Of a stretch of 64,000 nt of DNA, positions 31,023 through 43,344 are shown in pieces. This DNA is from Carposina sasakii (Eukaryota > Arthropoda > Insecta > Lepidoptera > Carposinidae). The notes beneath the pieces were generated by a model. It worked only from the letters and a program-made list of their open reading frames with translations, had not been told where the DNA came from and made no database searches. The position numbers and the translations under genes are program-made. Where the stretch lies: positions 12,214,001 to 12,278,000 of the forward strand of contig CP053155.1 of the NCBI GenBank assembly GCA_014607495.2, in the 5' to 3' direction. Positions within the stretch are counted from its first letter, which is position 1, and every line of letters begins with the position of its first letter.

Positions 31023-31208
31023 CAGAGGTTTGCAAACTTATTTCGTCTAACGCCCACTTTGAAAATCAGTAGCGACCCCCATTTTTATTTCACCTTAAAA
31101 ATGTTAATAGCATATTAGTTGCGCTAATTTTTTCTGGGGCCTTAACTGCCCCTCTCTAGGACTTCAACGCCCACGAGGGGGTGTTATCGCCTACTTTGGG
31201 AAAGACTG
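31023..31208. mobile_element. hAT-like non-autonomous element
   Basis: Begins CAGAGGTTTGCAAACTTATT and ends TACTTTGGGAAAGACTG. The layout (CAG…GGTT..CAAAC / GGGAA…CTG) resembles hAT short elements. The flanking 8-mers GTATAGAG and GTAAGAAT are a poor match, so the call rests on the ends only. Confidence 0.45.
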
Positions 31209-31227
31209 GTAAGAATTATGATTATCG

Positions 31228-31300
31228 ACGTTTGTTTCCGAGTCAATTTTGGATGTTTCTATAATCATCTAGGTATGTATATGTTAACAGTTGCTTAGTA
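31228..31300 (+). repeat. Fragment of SINE S1
   Basis: ATCGACGTTTGTTTCCGAGT and the following GGATGTTTCTATAATC match the body of the copies at 412-548 and 55935-56060. Confidence 0.5.
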
Positions 31301-31302
31301 CA

Positions 31303-31460
31303 TGTGCCTACCTACAATATCATGAAAGTAGATGAAGCAAAAGAGGTGTGTCAGAACAAATGGAAATGGTTCGTGGCAAATGGAAATCCGTGATCTCTGC
31401 CTACCTAGTACCTACCCCTCTGGGAAAGAGGCGTGATTTTATGTAGTATGCATATAGTAC
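31303..31460 (+). repeat. SINE-like repeat G
   Basis: GAAAGTAGATGAAGCAAAAG, GAGGTGTGTCAGAAC and TACCCCTCTGGGAAAGAGGC match 9964-10122. Confidence 0.6.
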
Positions 31461-32805
31461 CCACAACACAAAAGCTTAAAGATCCGCGGAACTAGGTAAA
31501 TGTGTAGTGAATATTTCTTTTATTAAACCAAGCCTAAAACCCTTGTACAAATATAACCGTTGCTATCCATACAGAGACAATACCAAATGACTGTTTGTTC
31601 CCTACATAACCTCCGCATGTCGCCAAGGATTAATATGTTTACATAGCATTTGTTTACATTTACTATCATCATTTATTTAGGTATATTCGGCTGATGAAAA
31701 TTGATGATTGTTTTCGTTGTCCGTTTTGTCAGCTGTGGGGGTTTGGGGGCGGATAAGTGATATCGTTAAGGACTTTTCGACTCCCAATATTTTGTTAAGA
31801 CCTCCCTTTTGGTAGGTACATTTGATATCAAGAAGTAAAGACAAGTTTGGGTTTCCTTTTATGGTTGGAATGACCTGTCTATTCAGCAGGTTTTGGATTC
31901 AAATTCATGTAGATGCAAACTTGGATACATTGAAGTCGAAAGTCATGGATGTTTTACTTAATTTATGTATACCGTATCCACGATACCTCCAAGATCACTT
32001 TTTCCCTTTGGGACTAGGTTAATCTATACATATGAAATGCTTTGTTCTGAACGACTGAGAATCAACGCACTGCCTAAACCGCGATCATAGAGACCTGCTT
32101 GAAAGGTGTATTTTTTACATGAAAGTATCCTATAGGAACGTATTTTTTGAAATGGGAAAAAGCGGCAGTTTAAATTTACTATAAATACTAGTTTTATTAC
32201 ATCTATTTGTTTTTTGGATAGGTAGGTACGTAGTCGTCTAGCCTCAGCTCGACCTTTAGCAGTCATGCCGCCATGCCATTGTATAGACTCTGCTAAAACT
32301 TGTTACTCAGAAACCGCTAGTGTAAAGTTAAACTAGAGTATTAAAACAATAAATGAAGAAATTAATGAGCGAGTGCCCTTTTAAATCTTCTATACTTTTA
32401 GATGTTCAAAATAGTTTTTCGTGTGTAGTAGTCAGTTCCACAGTTCGACGCTTCAACTGTAAAAAAGGAATTAAATTAAGCACTCCAGTGCACTTTGCAG
32501 TTTAAAGCGAAGAAACAATGGTGTCTAATGGACGTGGACAGTTGGTTTTAACAGCTGCAGCGGTAGTGCGGGAAGAATGCAGCGCTGTTGACTCTATCGA
32601 GTACTAAAATGTAGTGTAAAATGTAAAGTAACAATAGTATAATGCGTTGTGTTTAAACGATTACAAATACCACAGTGTGTGCAAATGCATGCGCCGTTTT
32701 ATGTCAAACTTTAAAATTAATAAATGTCATTGCCCCACTGATAATTCGCTTTGTATGTGTTTAAATCTAGAAGGAACTACTATGTACTTATACATGGCTT
32801 ATACA
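31461..32805. other. No gene recognised
   Basis: AT-rich. 32518-32607 is a 29-codon ORF starting MVSNGRGQLVLTAAAVVREE inside a locally balanced stretch (32440-32610). It has no known match and is too short to call. Confidence 0.35.
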
Positions 32806-32968
32806 TCAGCCTCCCTAGCATGACCGCATATCGTGGATCTAGTATCGTACGATATCGTTTCTATACAAAATTCAACATGGCGGCTATATTTATCGTATTT
32901 TGACAGGCTAAAATGTCGATAAATCGGTTTATAATATCGTGTATCGCAGGTCATGCTACTTGGGCTGA
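32806..32968 (+). mobile_element. 163-bp MITE (family N)
   Basis: Ends TCAGCCTCCCTAGCATGACC and GGTCATGCTACTTGGGCTGA are inverted. Contains AAAATTCAACATGGCGGCTA and TCGATAAATCGGTTTAT. A second copy in opposite orientation is at 33696-33842. Confidence 0.7.
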
Positions 32969-32991
32969 TTAGCATAATAATATACCTAGGC

Positions 32992-33197
32992 ACAGGATGT
33001 AACAAATGAGGTATGTTAAGCGAAATGCTGTAAAAATAAGGCCACTAAGAGAACCTAAATTAAATTAGAGATTCCAAATCACATGTTTATTTTTCAAGAC
33101 TATATGAATATATTACTATACTATATACCTAAGTTGAGGAATACTCCATACGCCCACGTATTTAGTTAACATACCCTTTCTGTTACACCGTGTATAC
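32992..33197. mobile_element. Foldback element I, longer variant
   Basis: Left end CAGGATGTAACAAATGAGGT, right end TAACATACCCTTTCTGTTAC. Internal TCACATGTTTATTTTTC is shared with 12405-12625. Confidence 0.6.
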
Positions 33198-33229
33198 TCC
33201 ACAGTTATGGGTATAGCTTATGTATCAGA

Positions 33230-33563
33230 CTAGTGGACGCCCGCGACTCCGTCTGTGTAAACTATAGAAAAAAAAAACAAAATGTTGAAATTATCCGCGA
33301 TAAAAACATTTTCCCGGGTTAAAAAGAAGCCAATATGTTAAATGGGACCTGTCTCAATATATTCCTGAAAACTGCATCGAAATCGGTTCAGCCGTTTCTG
33401 AGATTAGCGTGCACAAACGCACAGACAGACAAACAGACAAAAAATCCAAAAATCATTCTTTTGGGTACTATTGCGTTGATAAAGGTCTCCTATAAAATTT
33501 TTCTCACATATTTTCTATGTACAGACAGCGATCCGTTACATTTTAATTATATGTATATATAGA
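33230..33563 (-). mobile_element. Complete non-autonomous Helitron
   Basis: 334 bp. Minus strand starts TCTATATATACATATAATTA and ATGTAACGGATCGCTGTCTG, contains CGCTAATCTCAGAAACGGCT, and ends with GGAGTCGCGGGCGTCCACTAG before T. Same subfamily as 54827-55158 and 56904-57228. Confidence 0.75.
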
Positions 33564-33695
33564 AGTTAAGCATATAGGTTACGAGTATATACTTCTGGGA
33601 GAATATGCAAGCATCAGTTAGTAAACCGATAAAGCCATAAATGGCTAAAGAGTGGTAAAGTTATAAGTTTGTACTACATACACCTTTAAAGACCT

Positions 33696-33842
33696 GTTCA
33701 AGTAGCATGACCTGCGAAAAACTATATGATAAACCGATTTATCGACATTTAGCCTGTCAAATACGATAAATATAGCAGCCATGTTGAATTTTGCATAGGG
33801 ACGATACGATATCCACGATGCGTGGTCATGCTAGGGAGGCTG
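33696..33842 (-). mobile_element. MITE family N, inverted copy
   Basis: Reverse complement of 32806-32968, lacking the last few bases at its left end. The two copies flank a foldback I copy and a Helitron. Confidence 0.7.
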
Positions 33843-34312
33843 AGGTCTATAACGGTGTAACACAACATATTACCGAATTTCCTTAATTTAATAACATGAA
33901 AAGTTGTGTTTAATAAAAGTATGATGTTTATTCTGAATAACATGACTCCGAAACAGTTGTTACAATTTATTATATAAGTGTAGCTCTCGGTTTAAAATAA
34001 AGTGCTTAGCACAAAGTTTTCTTTGGCGTCGAAGTTTGTATTTTCTTGTTCACGTTGGTACGGGGCTATTAACTTCGCTGATTTTCGCAATTTTGCCCTA
34101 ATAATGGTTGCTAACCAGAATATATTGAACGGTTTATTAGAATATTATGGTTGTTTTTGCATACTTGGTCGTTGATATTAAACGGCGGTTCAGGGAATTT
34201 TATGAAAACTGCGTGTTTCAACAAACAAAATTGGTTTCATTCCTACAATTTTTAGTGTAGTTGACTAAAAGAATTTGTACTAGTTATTCATTGTTTTCAC
34301 AGTTAGTAAGTA

Positions 34313-34525
34313 CTAGTGGACGCCCGCGACTCCGTCTGCGTGGACTATAGAAAAAACAAAATGTCTACATTATCCGTGATAAAAACATTTTCCCTGGATA
34401 AAAAGTAGCCTATTTGTTAAGTGGGACCTGTCACAATATATTCCTGAAAACTGCATCGAAATTGGTTCAGCCGTTACTGAGGTTAGCGTGTACAAACGCA
34501 CAGACAAACAGACAAACCGACAATT
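34313..34525 (-). mobile_element. 5'-truncated Helitron
   Basis: Ends on the minus strand in GTCGCGGGCGTCCACTAG before T. Body matches 33230-33563 as far as the GACAGACA-like repeats, then diverges. Confidence 0.65.
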
Positions 34526-37500
34526 ATTATATTTTCGGACTATGTTGTCAGCACGGGAGGCGCTGCTACCCGCCTCCCGGAAACCCTACTGCCTAGTTCG
34601 AGGCAAATAAATGTAAATAAAACAAGACTTTGTTTAAAGTAAAAATATATACTTATTTGTTAACTATCAATAGTATAGAAGTGACAAGTTTCAGAGCTGT
34701 ATCAAAAGGTCACAATAGATATTCTCACAATATGCTTCATAGGAAGGCAGTTTGTCGTGATTTCCCCGACATCCGTAATGAACAATGTGCGACGACGGAT
34801 CTGCGAATCTATTGTTAGGTATACATTGTTAGAACCTTCTTTAAATATAGGTTATTTGACTAAAAAAGGTTCGGTTATAGATAAGTTATGTATGACTAAA
34901 TAAAACTTTATAAACAAAAACAATAACGTCGAAAAACTTGACATGTCAGTACCAGAACTAATTTAAGCGTAAAAAAGCCTGTTAATCGCAAAACCTTTAG
35001 TCACTTTGTCACCTGTCAACCTTTTCACTTTTCCGTAACTGGAACAGGCCGAGCCCTTCGACATTTCCGATATTACACTTTTAGTAGGATATTTCACTGC
35101 CTATTAATCCAGGGGAGGGCCAATACGCATGCGCGAATTCGCCGCGCATGGCGTTTGCGGTCGACAGGCTCAGAAAAATATGAAAAACAAAATATTTCTG
35201 TGTTATCTAAGCCAAAACAATTTAAAAAAAACCAAATATATTTTAAAATGTAGTGTATATGTTATGTGTTGTAAATGAAATTGTGCTATGTTATAAAGAT
35301 CGCAAGGTAAGTTTACCACAGTACCTAATTAACAAAGTTAACCTAAAAAATTGGGTGATGAAATTTTAATTGCAATCAATTCTGTTTGAGAAGTAAAAAA
35401 GTTTATTTAGGTCAGATTGCGCTCTATTTTCATATAGGTAGATTTAGTTTTCTTTAAAGAAAACTTGAAATTTAAATAGAGTGTCAGGCGTAGGTAGATA
35501 ACAGCTCCCAGAGGTCCGCTTTGGGACACTTTGACACGATTGCTTTATAGCCTACACCTACGGGTAAATTTTGTGTAATTTGAATGCAAAAGCAAAATGT
35601 TTTATTTTTTTAAGTGTCATTAAAAACAATTTGCGTCAGCTATTACAACAGCGGTTTATTTTTCATATCAGATAGGTTTGTTAAATACAGTGACGTTGCA
35701 ATTCTAAATAAGCACACCCTACCCATTTTTTACTAAAGGTCACATCATAATAAAAATTTTGCTCTTATGTCTTTAGAGGTTATCTGCCCGCTATCCCATA
35801 TACTGTTTTAGATTTTTTTTAAATTGATTTACGGCCAATTTCTATATGAGAGATCAAAAAGAATCTCGGATTATTTTATTCCTAATTTGAAATTTTGTAT
35901 GAAAACAATTGAAGATTATATCTGAGATATGCAAAAAATCAGTTAAAGAAATTGGCAGTTACTCGTAACAATCGTAATATTTACTTTATCTTTTGTGGCG
36001 AGATAGCATAATATTTCTGAAAGAGCTAACCAGTATACCCAAGTTAGCACTGCATGCAACAATACTTTTTGGTATTAAGGGGTGCCATATTAGATCGCAC
36101 GAAACCAAAGACATCCTCACCTGCTCATGATGTACCCTGCAGAACAACTAACGTGGCTGTGGTTATCCGCCAGCCTGCACTGGACTACCGAGGCGGGACG
36201 TGGTCCGTAACTCCCATTGGGGAAGGCCTATGTTCAGTACTAAGGTTCAGTAGTAGACTTGTCATGTCTGAAATGAATCAAGATTTACATATTATGTTCA
36301 TAAAGACACAGCCAGAATGAATCATGATTCAAAAACAGATAAATAAGATCTTCCTACATTCCTTCTAACCAACAAATGTTACAAACAGGAACAATTCCTT
36401 TATTACTAAACTCTGAAAGGGAAAACTCTGCATTGTTCTTCGTTTGACACACCACAGAATTGTTTTGCAGATTGTGTTTAAACTTCCATAGGTAGCGATG
36501 AAGGGAAACATTTTTTACATCACAATCGAAAAGTTTTCCCCGTAATTTGCGAATTAAGAGCAATTTTCCTGTAAATTACATTTTGGAATTCAATGGGAAG
36601 TATTAGAAGTTTTGTTTATTGCTACAATTGAAGTTATTGACCTTGTTTAGTTGATTTATCAGACATTAATTTGAAAACTTACAGTTTTCACATGATTACT
36701 AACCAAACAAAGTACGATTTGATAGTTTTCGTAATAGATACTTACTTGAAGAGTAGCAACTATTAACTGTTTAACATATTCATCTATTTTTAACAAAAAA
36801 AGTTGTCAAGCGAGTGCCAATGTAGCTTGAAACTCATGTCCACATAACTTTTACCTCATACCATAGTTCCTATACAGGTACGCACGGTAAATAATGGACA
36901 TGTACTTACTTCATATTTGCTTTTCATAAAAAGACATTGATATTATTATAGGTATTTCTTTATAATGAAGTTGAAATTTAGGAGTGCTTTAAGACTAAAT
37001 TGCTTTTTGAAAATTGTTTTTGCCGTATTGTACGATTGGGTGCAATGTTTTGTAATATCCATTATTGATCTTGAGCAACTGTACACAAGTATCTGTTTTA
37101 TACACATGTTTTTTGCGCCGTGGACCTCGCAATGATTACATATTCATACCAAGTCGCCGTATCTATTGGAAGTTTGCCAGTATTTCTGAACGCGAAATTA
37201 AGAATTCCCACACAAGTTGCAAGTAACATTGGGCCGGGGAAAGTTTGAATTCTCTCCGACTTTTACAAATATGTTAAAGAGAAACTTGGAAGGGTGACAA
37301 GAGGCTTACTAAGGGAGGTACTCTTTCAATATTACAGTTTCACGCTACGATGTTATCTTTTGTTTTTCAGCGAGTCTTTTCACGATTACCTATATTGAAT
37401 ATAGACAAGAGATTGAGACTTGTACTGTACGTACAGGTGAACCAGTCTTTAAATGTTTCATTACAAAAAATATCCAAAAGCTTATTTCTTACAGTCGCCA

Positions 37501-39519
37501 ATGTCATTGAAATAATTTTGTTCATAAGACCCATAATTAGTTACATGTTACATAATTCATTTTTGAAAAATATTGTGATAGTGGCGCTCTGGTAGTATTT
37601 TACCTGTAATCTTTCTAAATTGACACGAAAATTACCAACATTTTTGCCGTTTAATGGTTCTAATGAGTCATTAGAAACACCGTAATTTATTTTAAGAATG
37701 AAACCCATATTTTGCCGTGTTCAACCCGTTATCAAATGTTAAATTAAGACATCATCTGTGTAATTCTACCTCAATTTTAACGTTGACATATAAATTTTAT
37801 TAGAATTGTCTACAGGTACGGAAGGAGGTGCGCATAAATTGGATTTTATGACACATCTTACGTCGTAGTCCGTAGTACCTATATTTTAACTGAACACAGA
37901 GAGACGGATAATGCGAGGGTGTTACTTGAAATTTGACGCTTTTATTTATTATATGTACGTCATAAAATAGATATATAGGTAAAACCTAGAATCCTATACA
38001 TATTAAGAGCAACAAATACGAAAATCCAATAGATTTCAGTTATATCAAAAATTTGCACACATGTCATCTTTTTTTGACATAAATAAAGATTTATGTAAGC
38101 ACTAGCAGCCGCGAATTTGTCCGCGTTAATTTTAAAATTCCCCTTTCTCCCGTTCTCGTAGGATGACACCCCTAAGCTTCGCTCTAAATCAGATATGCAG
38201 AACAACACATTTTATATGTATATACAGTATAGAAGCGCTTATAGAGTTCAATGCGTAATGACTTCATCGGAAAAATATCATGTTGGGGGTTTACAATAGT
38301 GTAATGAATTAAATTACAACAAATAAATACAATTTAAGGTCATTCCTCCTTTTTGGAATTCCTTTATAAAGAATAAGTACTTAACTTAGTTTTATCGTGT
38401 GATGAGGAACTCTTGAAGATATACGGAAATATCTAAACGGGTCATCGAAATAATTGTGTCCATTTCATCCCTTTGAAGATTTTCTGGTAAACATATTTGA
38501 AACAATATCTACCCGCGTTGACCGCATTTTGCTTAAACCGCAAACTGGTATAGTATTGTTTTAGTTTCAAGCGAAACGGGAACTTTAAGACCAAATTATA
38601 ATGTTTAATACATTTTTTTAAATACAGTTATTATCATGTTAGCTGGAAACGATTACATTTATTTTTTATATCTATAGGTAGGTGGCAGGTGCATAACGGA
38701 TACCTAATTGAGCCTATTATAGTTTTTAACATTTGCGTAATACACACTATTAGTTTAAAGTTCATAAACAATAATTTTGTATCCAAACACATTGTATCAA
38801 AAAAAATACAGTTTAATCCTCCTATCGGTGCCTCAGGCCTTTGATTATATAAATTCTCAGATTGAGGCTTACGTTAACCAATACGTCCCTAAACAGGAGT
38901 GAGAACTATTAATCCTAACAACTTTTTCCGCTCCTCAGTATCCGTTATTAGGCAAGGGTACGCACACGTCACGTGACAATTGTATTAAATATAAAATGGC
39001 GTGTTGAGCACTAAAAGTTTGTCATAATTTAAAAATGTTATGTGTCAAATACACTTCAAACACTCTGATCATAACGTGTGCATAATCTAAGGAACCCAAT
39101 CTGGTTCAGAACTTTGAATTGTACTTAATATTGTACCTTAATAAGATTGAGTTTTGTTTTATGTACCATATTTAAATAAAATAAATAAATAAATTACAAA
39201 GGACGCCTAAAATCTTCGGCGGAAATAACTTATCATCGGCAAGTAACGCAGAATTATCCATATTTTAATAAATAATGAAAGAAATAATTTACTATTTTCA
39301 ATTTAAAAATAGCGCAAACGACGTGAAATTGACAGTTCTATTGAGTTGCCAGCTATAAATTGTATACCCCTCAAAGGCTCTTAAAAATAATGAACGGACT
39401 ATATTCCGATTTTTTCACATTATTTTATAAATTCCTTTAGATTGTAATAATAACACGCAATGATTCTTGAAAACAATTGCGATTATTAAAACGCGTTTTG
39501 TATTGTCAAATTATAATAT
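34526..39519. other. 5-kb AT-rich stretch, few features
   Basis: No gene supported. 36160-36240 (CCGCCAGCCTGCACTGGACT … GGGGAAGGCCTATGTTCAGT) is a LINE-tail fragment. 38102-38150 (CTAGCAGCCGCGAATTTGTC) is a Helitron 3' remnant. 35100-35170 is a small GC-rich patch with GCATGCGCGAATTCGCCGCG. Short ORFs at 36354-36563 and 37350-37595 show no motifs. Confidence 0.45.
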
Positions 39520-39529
39520 CTAATCTCAA

Positions 39530-40115
39530 AATCAAAGTCAAAAATTTTGAACTTTTTAGTTAATGGTTGAATTGCGTTCAATATCGATGTTTCAGGTTCC
39601 TTGCAGTTCCCAAACATATTATCGATCTTAAACACATTTCCGATCTCAAAAATAATAAAAGCGGAAATGTGTTTGCGAACTGCAGGGAACCTGAAACATC
39701 GATTTTTAACGCAATCCGGCCCTTAACTAAAAAGTAAAAAATGGCGGCCACTTTAATATTTTTGACATCGGGAATGTTTTTGGGAACTACAAGAAACCTC
39801 AGATATCGATTTAGAAAGCAATTCGGCTCTTAACTAAAAAGTAAAAAATTGCGGCCACTTTTAATATTTTTGACATCGGAAATGTGTTTGGGAACTGCCA
39901 GGAACCTCAGATGTCTACTTTGGAAGCAATCCTGCTCTTAAAAAAAAGTTCAAAATGGCGGCCACTTTTAATATTTTTGACATCGGGAATGTGTTTGGGA
40001 ACTGCAAGAAACCTCAGATCGATATCTGATCGATCGATATCCAAAATCGATATTTTGGAAGCAATTCGGCTCTTAACTAAAAAGTTCAAAATGGCGGTCA
40101 CTTTTATTATACCTA
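39530..40115. repeat. Degenerate tandem array of a 105-135-bp unit, with an inverted first unit
   Basis: Four plus-oriented units, each with AAAAATGGCGGCCACTTT-like sequence (39741, 39850, 39955, 40090), then TTTGACATCGGGAATGTG, GGGAACTGCAAGAAACCTCA, ATCGAT motifs and AAGCAATTCGGCTCTTAACT. Spacing is about 108, 105 and 135 bp. The last interval has an extra GATCGATATC-rich stretch. 39530-39620 is the same unit in reverse orientation, making a palindromic left border. Confidence 0.8.
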
Positions 40116-40254
40116 CATATTTTAAAATTCCATGAGTAAATCACAGTTTTTTTTTTTAAACTTGTCTTTGTGCTAAATAACAATATTATGCTATGTATTA
40201 TAATTTATTTTCATAAACAGATATTTTTATGTTTTTCCCAATTAACAAGGTAAT

Positions 40255-40311
40255 ATGCTATAAAATTATGAATAAAGAAAATGGAAAAAATTCTTCACCC
40301 GAGAGGGAATA
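40255..40311 (-). repeat. Broken end of a tRNA-like unit
   Basis: GAATAAAGAAAATGGAAAAA followed by CTTCACCCGAGAGGGAAT is the acceptor end of the tRNA-like module with its usual flank. Confidence 0.5.
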
Positions 40312-41342
40312 AGCTGGCATCCCTATGCACCGATAAAATGACAACTTCTGTGACGTCACGCTTGTATTCTACTTTTAAAATCAAAAAAGTTGGACCGTTT
40401 TTCTTTCAGCGTTTGTATGGGCTCACTCGGTCCATACTTAGTGTAAGCCTCAGGCATAATAAGCGGGAACTAATGCCGAACTTTATGGGAACACCTCTAG
40501 GAACTACCTACCGCTAATTTGCACATAGTTCGCTTTCATTAAAAGTTCACAATTTCGTTCGAAACTATTATTATCAACTCCACGGCTTGTCGCCGTGCAC
40601 TTTATGAGTATTACTTTTATCTCTATAAAAGTAATTCAGCTTAATAAATAAATAGATAATATTATACATAACTAAATATTTTTCAGTGTCATAAACTTAC
40701 TTATACATAAACAAACTTATATCACTACACCTACCTATACAGGGTTAATTTAAAAATATCAATAAACTCGCAAGACTAGGTAGCTACTATCATAAACAAC
40801 AACATCTGTTCTACGAGTTTTGGTAATTTGTCACATTTTACTTTCATACAAAAATAAATATCAATTTAATATTACCTCTGAATGTTCTTAAGTCTGTACA
40901 TATACTGAAGCGCGCGCGATCGCGGGCGTCAACCTTTTCTTATACCTACGAATGGAACAAAGACTTACAAATGTCACGACAGAACAATAAAAGCTTGGAA
41001 ATTCATTTTTAATTAATGTATTGAGTTATGATAAAACTCGTAGAACAAATGCTATTGTTTATGATTTTAGCTTTCTAGTCCTGCGAGGTTATTGATGTTT
41101 TAAAATTAACCCTGTATATTACAGATGCATATTCGTACAGATTTACACCACATTTTTATAGGATACCTACTCGTACAATGTACACTATGCCTGTACATAA
41201 TAATCTTATTGAATTGGAATTTCTTAATTATCATGCAACATCTGCCGAGAGATTTGTAATCAGGCCAAAATTTGTCTTGCGGAAATAATAGCGCCATTAA
41301 CAATTACGAACCGGTGTAAATAGGAATGTTTACTTGTTCCAG
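40312..41342. other. Upstream region of the sNPF receptor
   Basis: AT-rich, presumed intron or promoter. 40905-40935 has an alternating GCGCGCGCGATCGCGGGCG patch. No leader exon could be identified. Confidence 0.3.
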
Positions 41343-42840
41343 GTCCGCGGGAACACCGACATCGATCGTAAAAACGACTTTACAGCGGCAGATAAATTCC
41401 CTTCTGAAGATACCGAAGATATTCCAGTATAATGAATGACAGTCTCCCAAGTCTGCTAAATAACTCCGAGATTCTGAAAAATGCGACGCCGGTCAATTTG
41501 TTCCCGCCCTTGCCGAGCGGCAGCGAGAATATAATTGATAACAAATGGCTACAAGCCGGATTCTGTGTTGTGTATACAATCATTTTCGTCCTGGGTCTGT
41601 TAGGCAACCTCCTCGTGTGCTATGTCGTCATACGCAACAAAGCCATGCAGACTGTTACTAACTTGTTCATCACTAATTTAGCAATGTCGGATATTTTGCT
41701 GTGTGTTTTCGCGGTGCCGTTTACACCTTTATATTCTTTTCAAGGTTCCTGGAATTGGGGCTCGCTACTCTGCCACATAATGCCTTTTGCACAAGGGTGC
41801 AGCGTCTACATATCCACTTTGACACTTATGTCCATAGCTATTGATAGGTTTTTTGTAATAATTTACCCCTTCAAGCCAAGAATGAAGATAGAGACTTGCG
41901 TGTCAGTGATCATCATGATATGGACGTTTTCCATAACGGTCACTTTGCCATACGCCATTTTTATGACTTACTACGATTTAAAAATTGGACGATTCTGCGA
42001 AGAGACGTGGCCGACGGAGCGGTTGCGACAAATTTTTGGCTCAGTTACGTCTGCGCTTCAGTTCGTTTTGCCTTTCACGGTGATTGCATTTTGCTACACA
42101 TGTGTCAGCTTTAAATTGAATGACAGAGCCAAAGCGAAGGCGGCGAGTAAAAACTCCAGAAAAGAGGAATTCGATAAAAATAGAAAACGTAGGACGAATC
42201 AAATGCTGATTGCTATGGTAACGATATTCGGGATTTCGTGGTTGCCTTTGAATGTGATCAACCTGTGCAATGATTATTACATTTACGCGATCCAGCTCAA
42301 ATACTACTACTTGGCATTTTTCATCGGTCACATAATAGCCATGTCGTCGACGTGCTACAATCCATTTATTTATGCATGGATGAATGAGAATTTCCGCAAG
42401 GAGTTCAAGCAATTAATACCGTGCATGGATTCGTCTGTCCAATACAGGGGTAATATTCCATTGGAGCAGTTAGGAGTGTATCCGTTGGAGAAAACGAATA
42501 ATGGGAATACAACGACGGATAGTTATTTAGGGTCGAGTTCGCAGAGGGGTACATCTTTTAAGCATAAGAGGAAGCCGAGTGCGGCGGCTGACGTGGAGAT
42601 GAGTGGAGTGGAGTTAAACGAGGACCTGTTGAATGTGGACGTGAAGCACTGCCACATCTCGACGAGTTACAACCTAAGGAGGGAGTCAGTTAAGCTGAGG
42701 CTTATCAACGAGGAGTCGTTCGACAGCGGGCCGGTGCAGAATCAATTCTAACGGTTGATTAATTGGGTGAGCACGGTTTTCATCAACGAATTACATTAAT
42801 TTATCATAATGTAGAGCCTTGCCACTCTTAAATAAATTTG
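41343..42840 (+). other. sNPF-R: Transcribed exon of the sNPF receptor (inferred limits)
   Basis: A good acceptor, TTTACTTGTTCCAG, ends at 41342, so the 5' leader probably begins at 41343 after an upstream non-coding exon. A polyadenylation signal AATAAA lies at 42831-42836, about 80 bp after the stop. Confidence 0.55.
41432..42751 (+). CDS. sNPF-R: Short neuropeptide F receptor, class A GPCR
   Basis: 439-residue seven-helix receptor of the neuropeptide Y-like group, expected at the plasma membrane of neurons and other sNPF targets, coupling through G proteins. Outer tail with N-glycosylation sites at N2, N10 and N17. TM1 has N59 (LLGNLLV), TM2 D87 (LAMSD). C114 and C189 form the usual disulfide. 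The DRY motif is DRF (138-140). TM6 has FGISWLPLN (266-274) and TM7 NPFIY (310-314). C331 after FRKEFKQLIP is a likely palmitoylation site. The blocks MQTVTNLFITNLAMSDILLC and PFAQGCSVYISTLTLMSIAI are those I know from insect sNPF receptors (in Bombyx, the BNGR-A7/A10/A11 group). An in-frame stop at 41405-41407 fixes this ATG as the start. The whole coding sequence is in one exon. An RYamide or NPF receptor is less likely. Confidence 0.92.
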   Translation: MNDSLPSLLNNSEILKNATPVNLFPPLPSGSENIIDNKWLQAGFCVVYTIIFVLGLLGNLLVCYVVIRNKAMQTVTNLFITNLAMSDILLCVFAVPFTPLYSFQGSWNWGSLLCHIMPFAQGCSVYISTLTLMSIAIDRFFVIIYPFKPRMKIETCVSVIIMIWTFSITVTLPYAIFMTYYDLKIGRFCEETWPTERLRQIFGSVTSALQFVLPFTVIAFCYTCVSFKLNDRAKAKAASKNSRKEEFDKNRKRRTNQMLIAMVTIFGISWLPLNVINLCNDYYIYAIQLKYYYLAFFIGHIIAMSSTCYNPFIYAWMNENFRKEFKQLIPCMDSSVQYRGNIPLEQLGVYPLEKTNNGNTTTDSYLGSSSQRGTSFKHKRKPSAAADVEMSGVELNEDLLNVDVKHCHISTSYNLRRESVKLRLINEESFDSGPVQNQF

Positions 42841-43344
42841 TCATTGATAAAGAAGGGAGAACAAATCACATTTAGATTATACTTCGATCTTTGTAAAGAC
42901 ATGGCTCAAAGTAAGAACGTGCCGATCTGCGCGTGTAAGAATTTATATGTGTACAGGTAATGATTTTTCCCGTGGGAGCTTATCTGCGAGTATCCAATTA
43001 CCGTAAAATTTGAAAGGTAATTGTTTCGTACCTTTAATACATATGAATTAATTATTTTGATATAGCCTCGATGTAGTACCTCAGTAAATAAGAACTTATT
43101 ATAGCTATCGTGTTATGGCCACGTTACCATTTGTAAAAGGTACGTAATTGATACACAGAATGTTCCTTTGTAAGATAGGATCAAACTTGTCACAGGTAGT
43201 TAACTAACATTTTCCAGACGAGTATAGGAGTATTTTATCTTTGTTTTATATTTCATTATATTAAGAATTTTTGGACAAAGATAAGGTTAATTTTTGCCTA
43301 CGATCGACATTGAAAAAAATGCTATAAAAATTATACACCCACCA
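42841..43344. other. 3' flank of the receptor, no feature
   Basis: AT-rich sequence without recognisable genes or repeats. Confidence 0.35.

Noticed and set aside
39884..40135. ORF across the tandem array
   Set aside because: Product of the repeat unit; units differ in frame.
42041..42412. Antisense ORF of 123 codons inside the receptor gene
   Set aside because: Shadow of the GPCR coding strand; arginine/histidine-rich with no motif.
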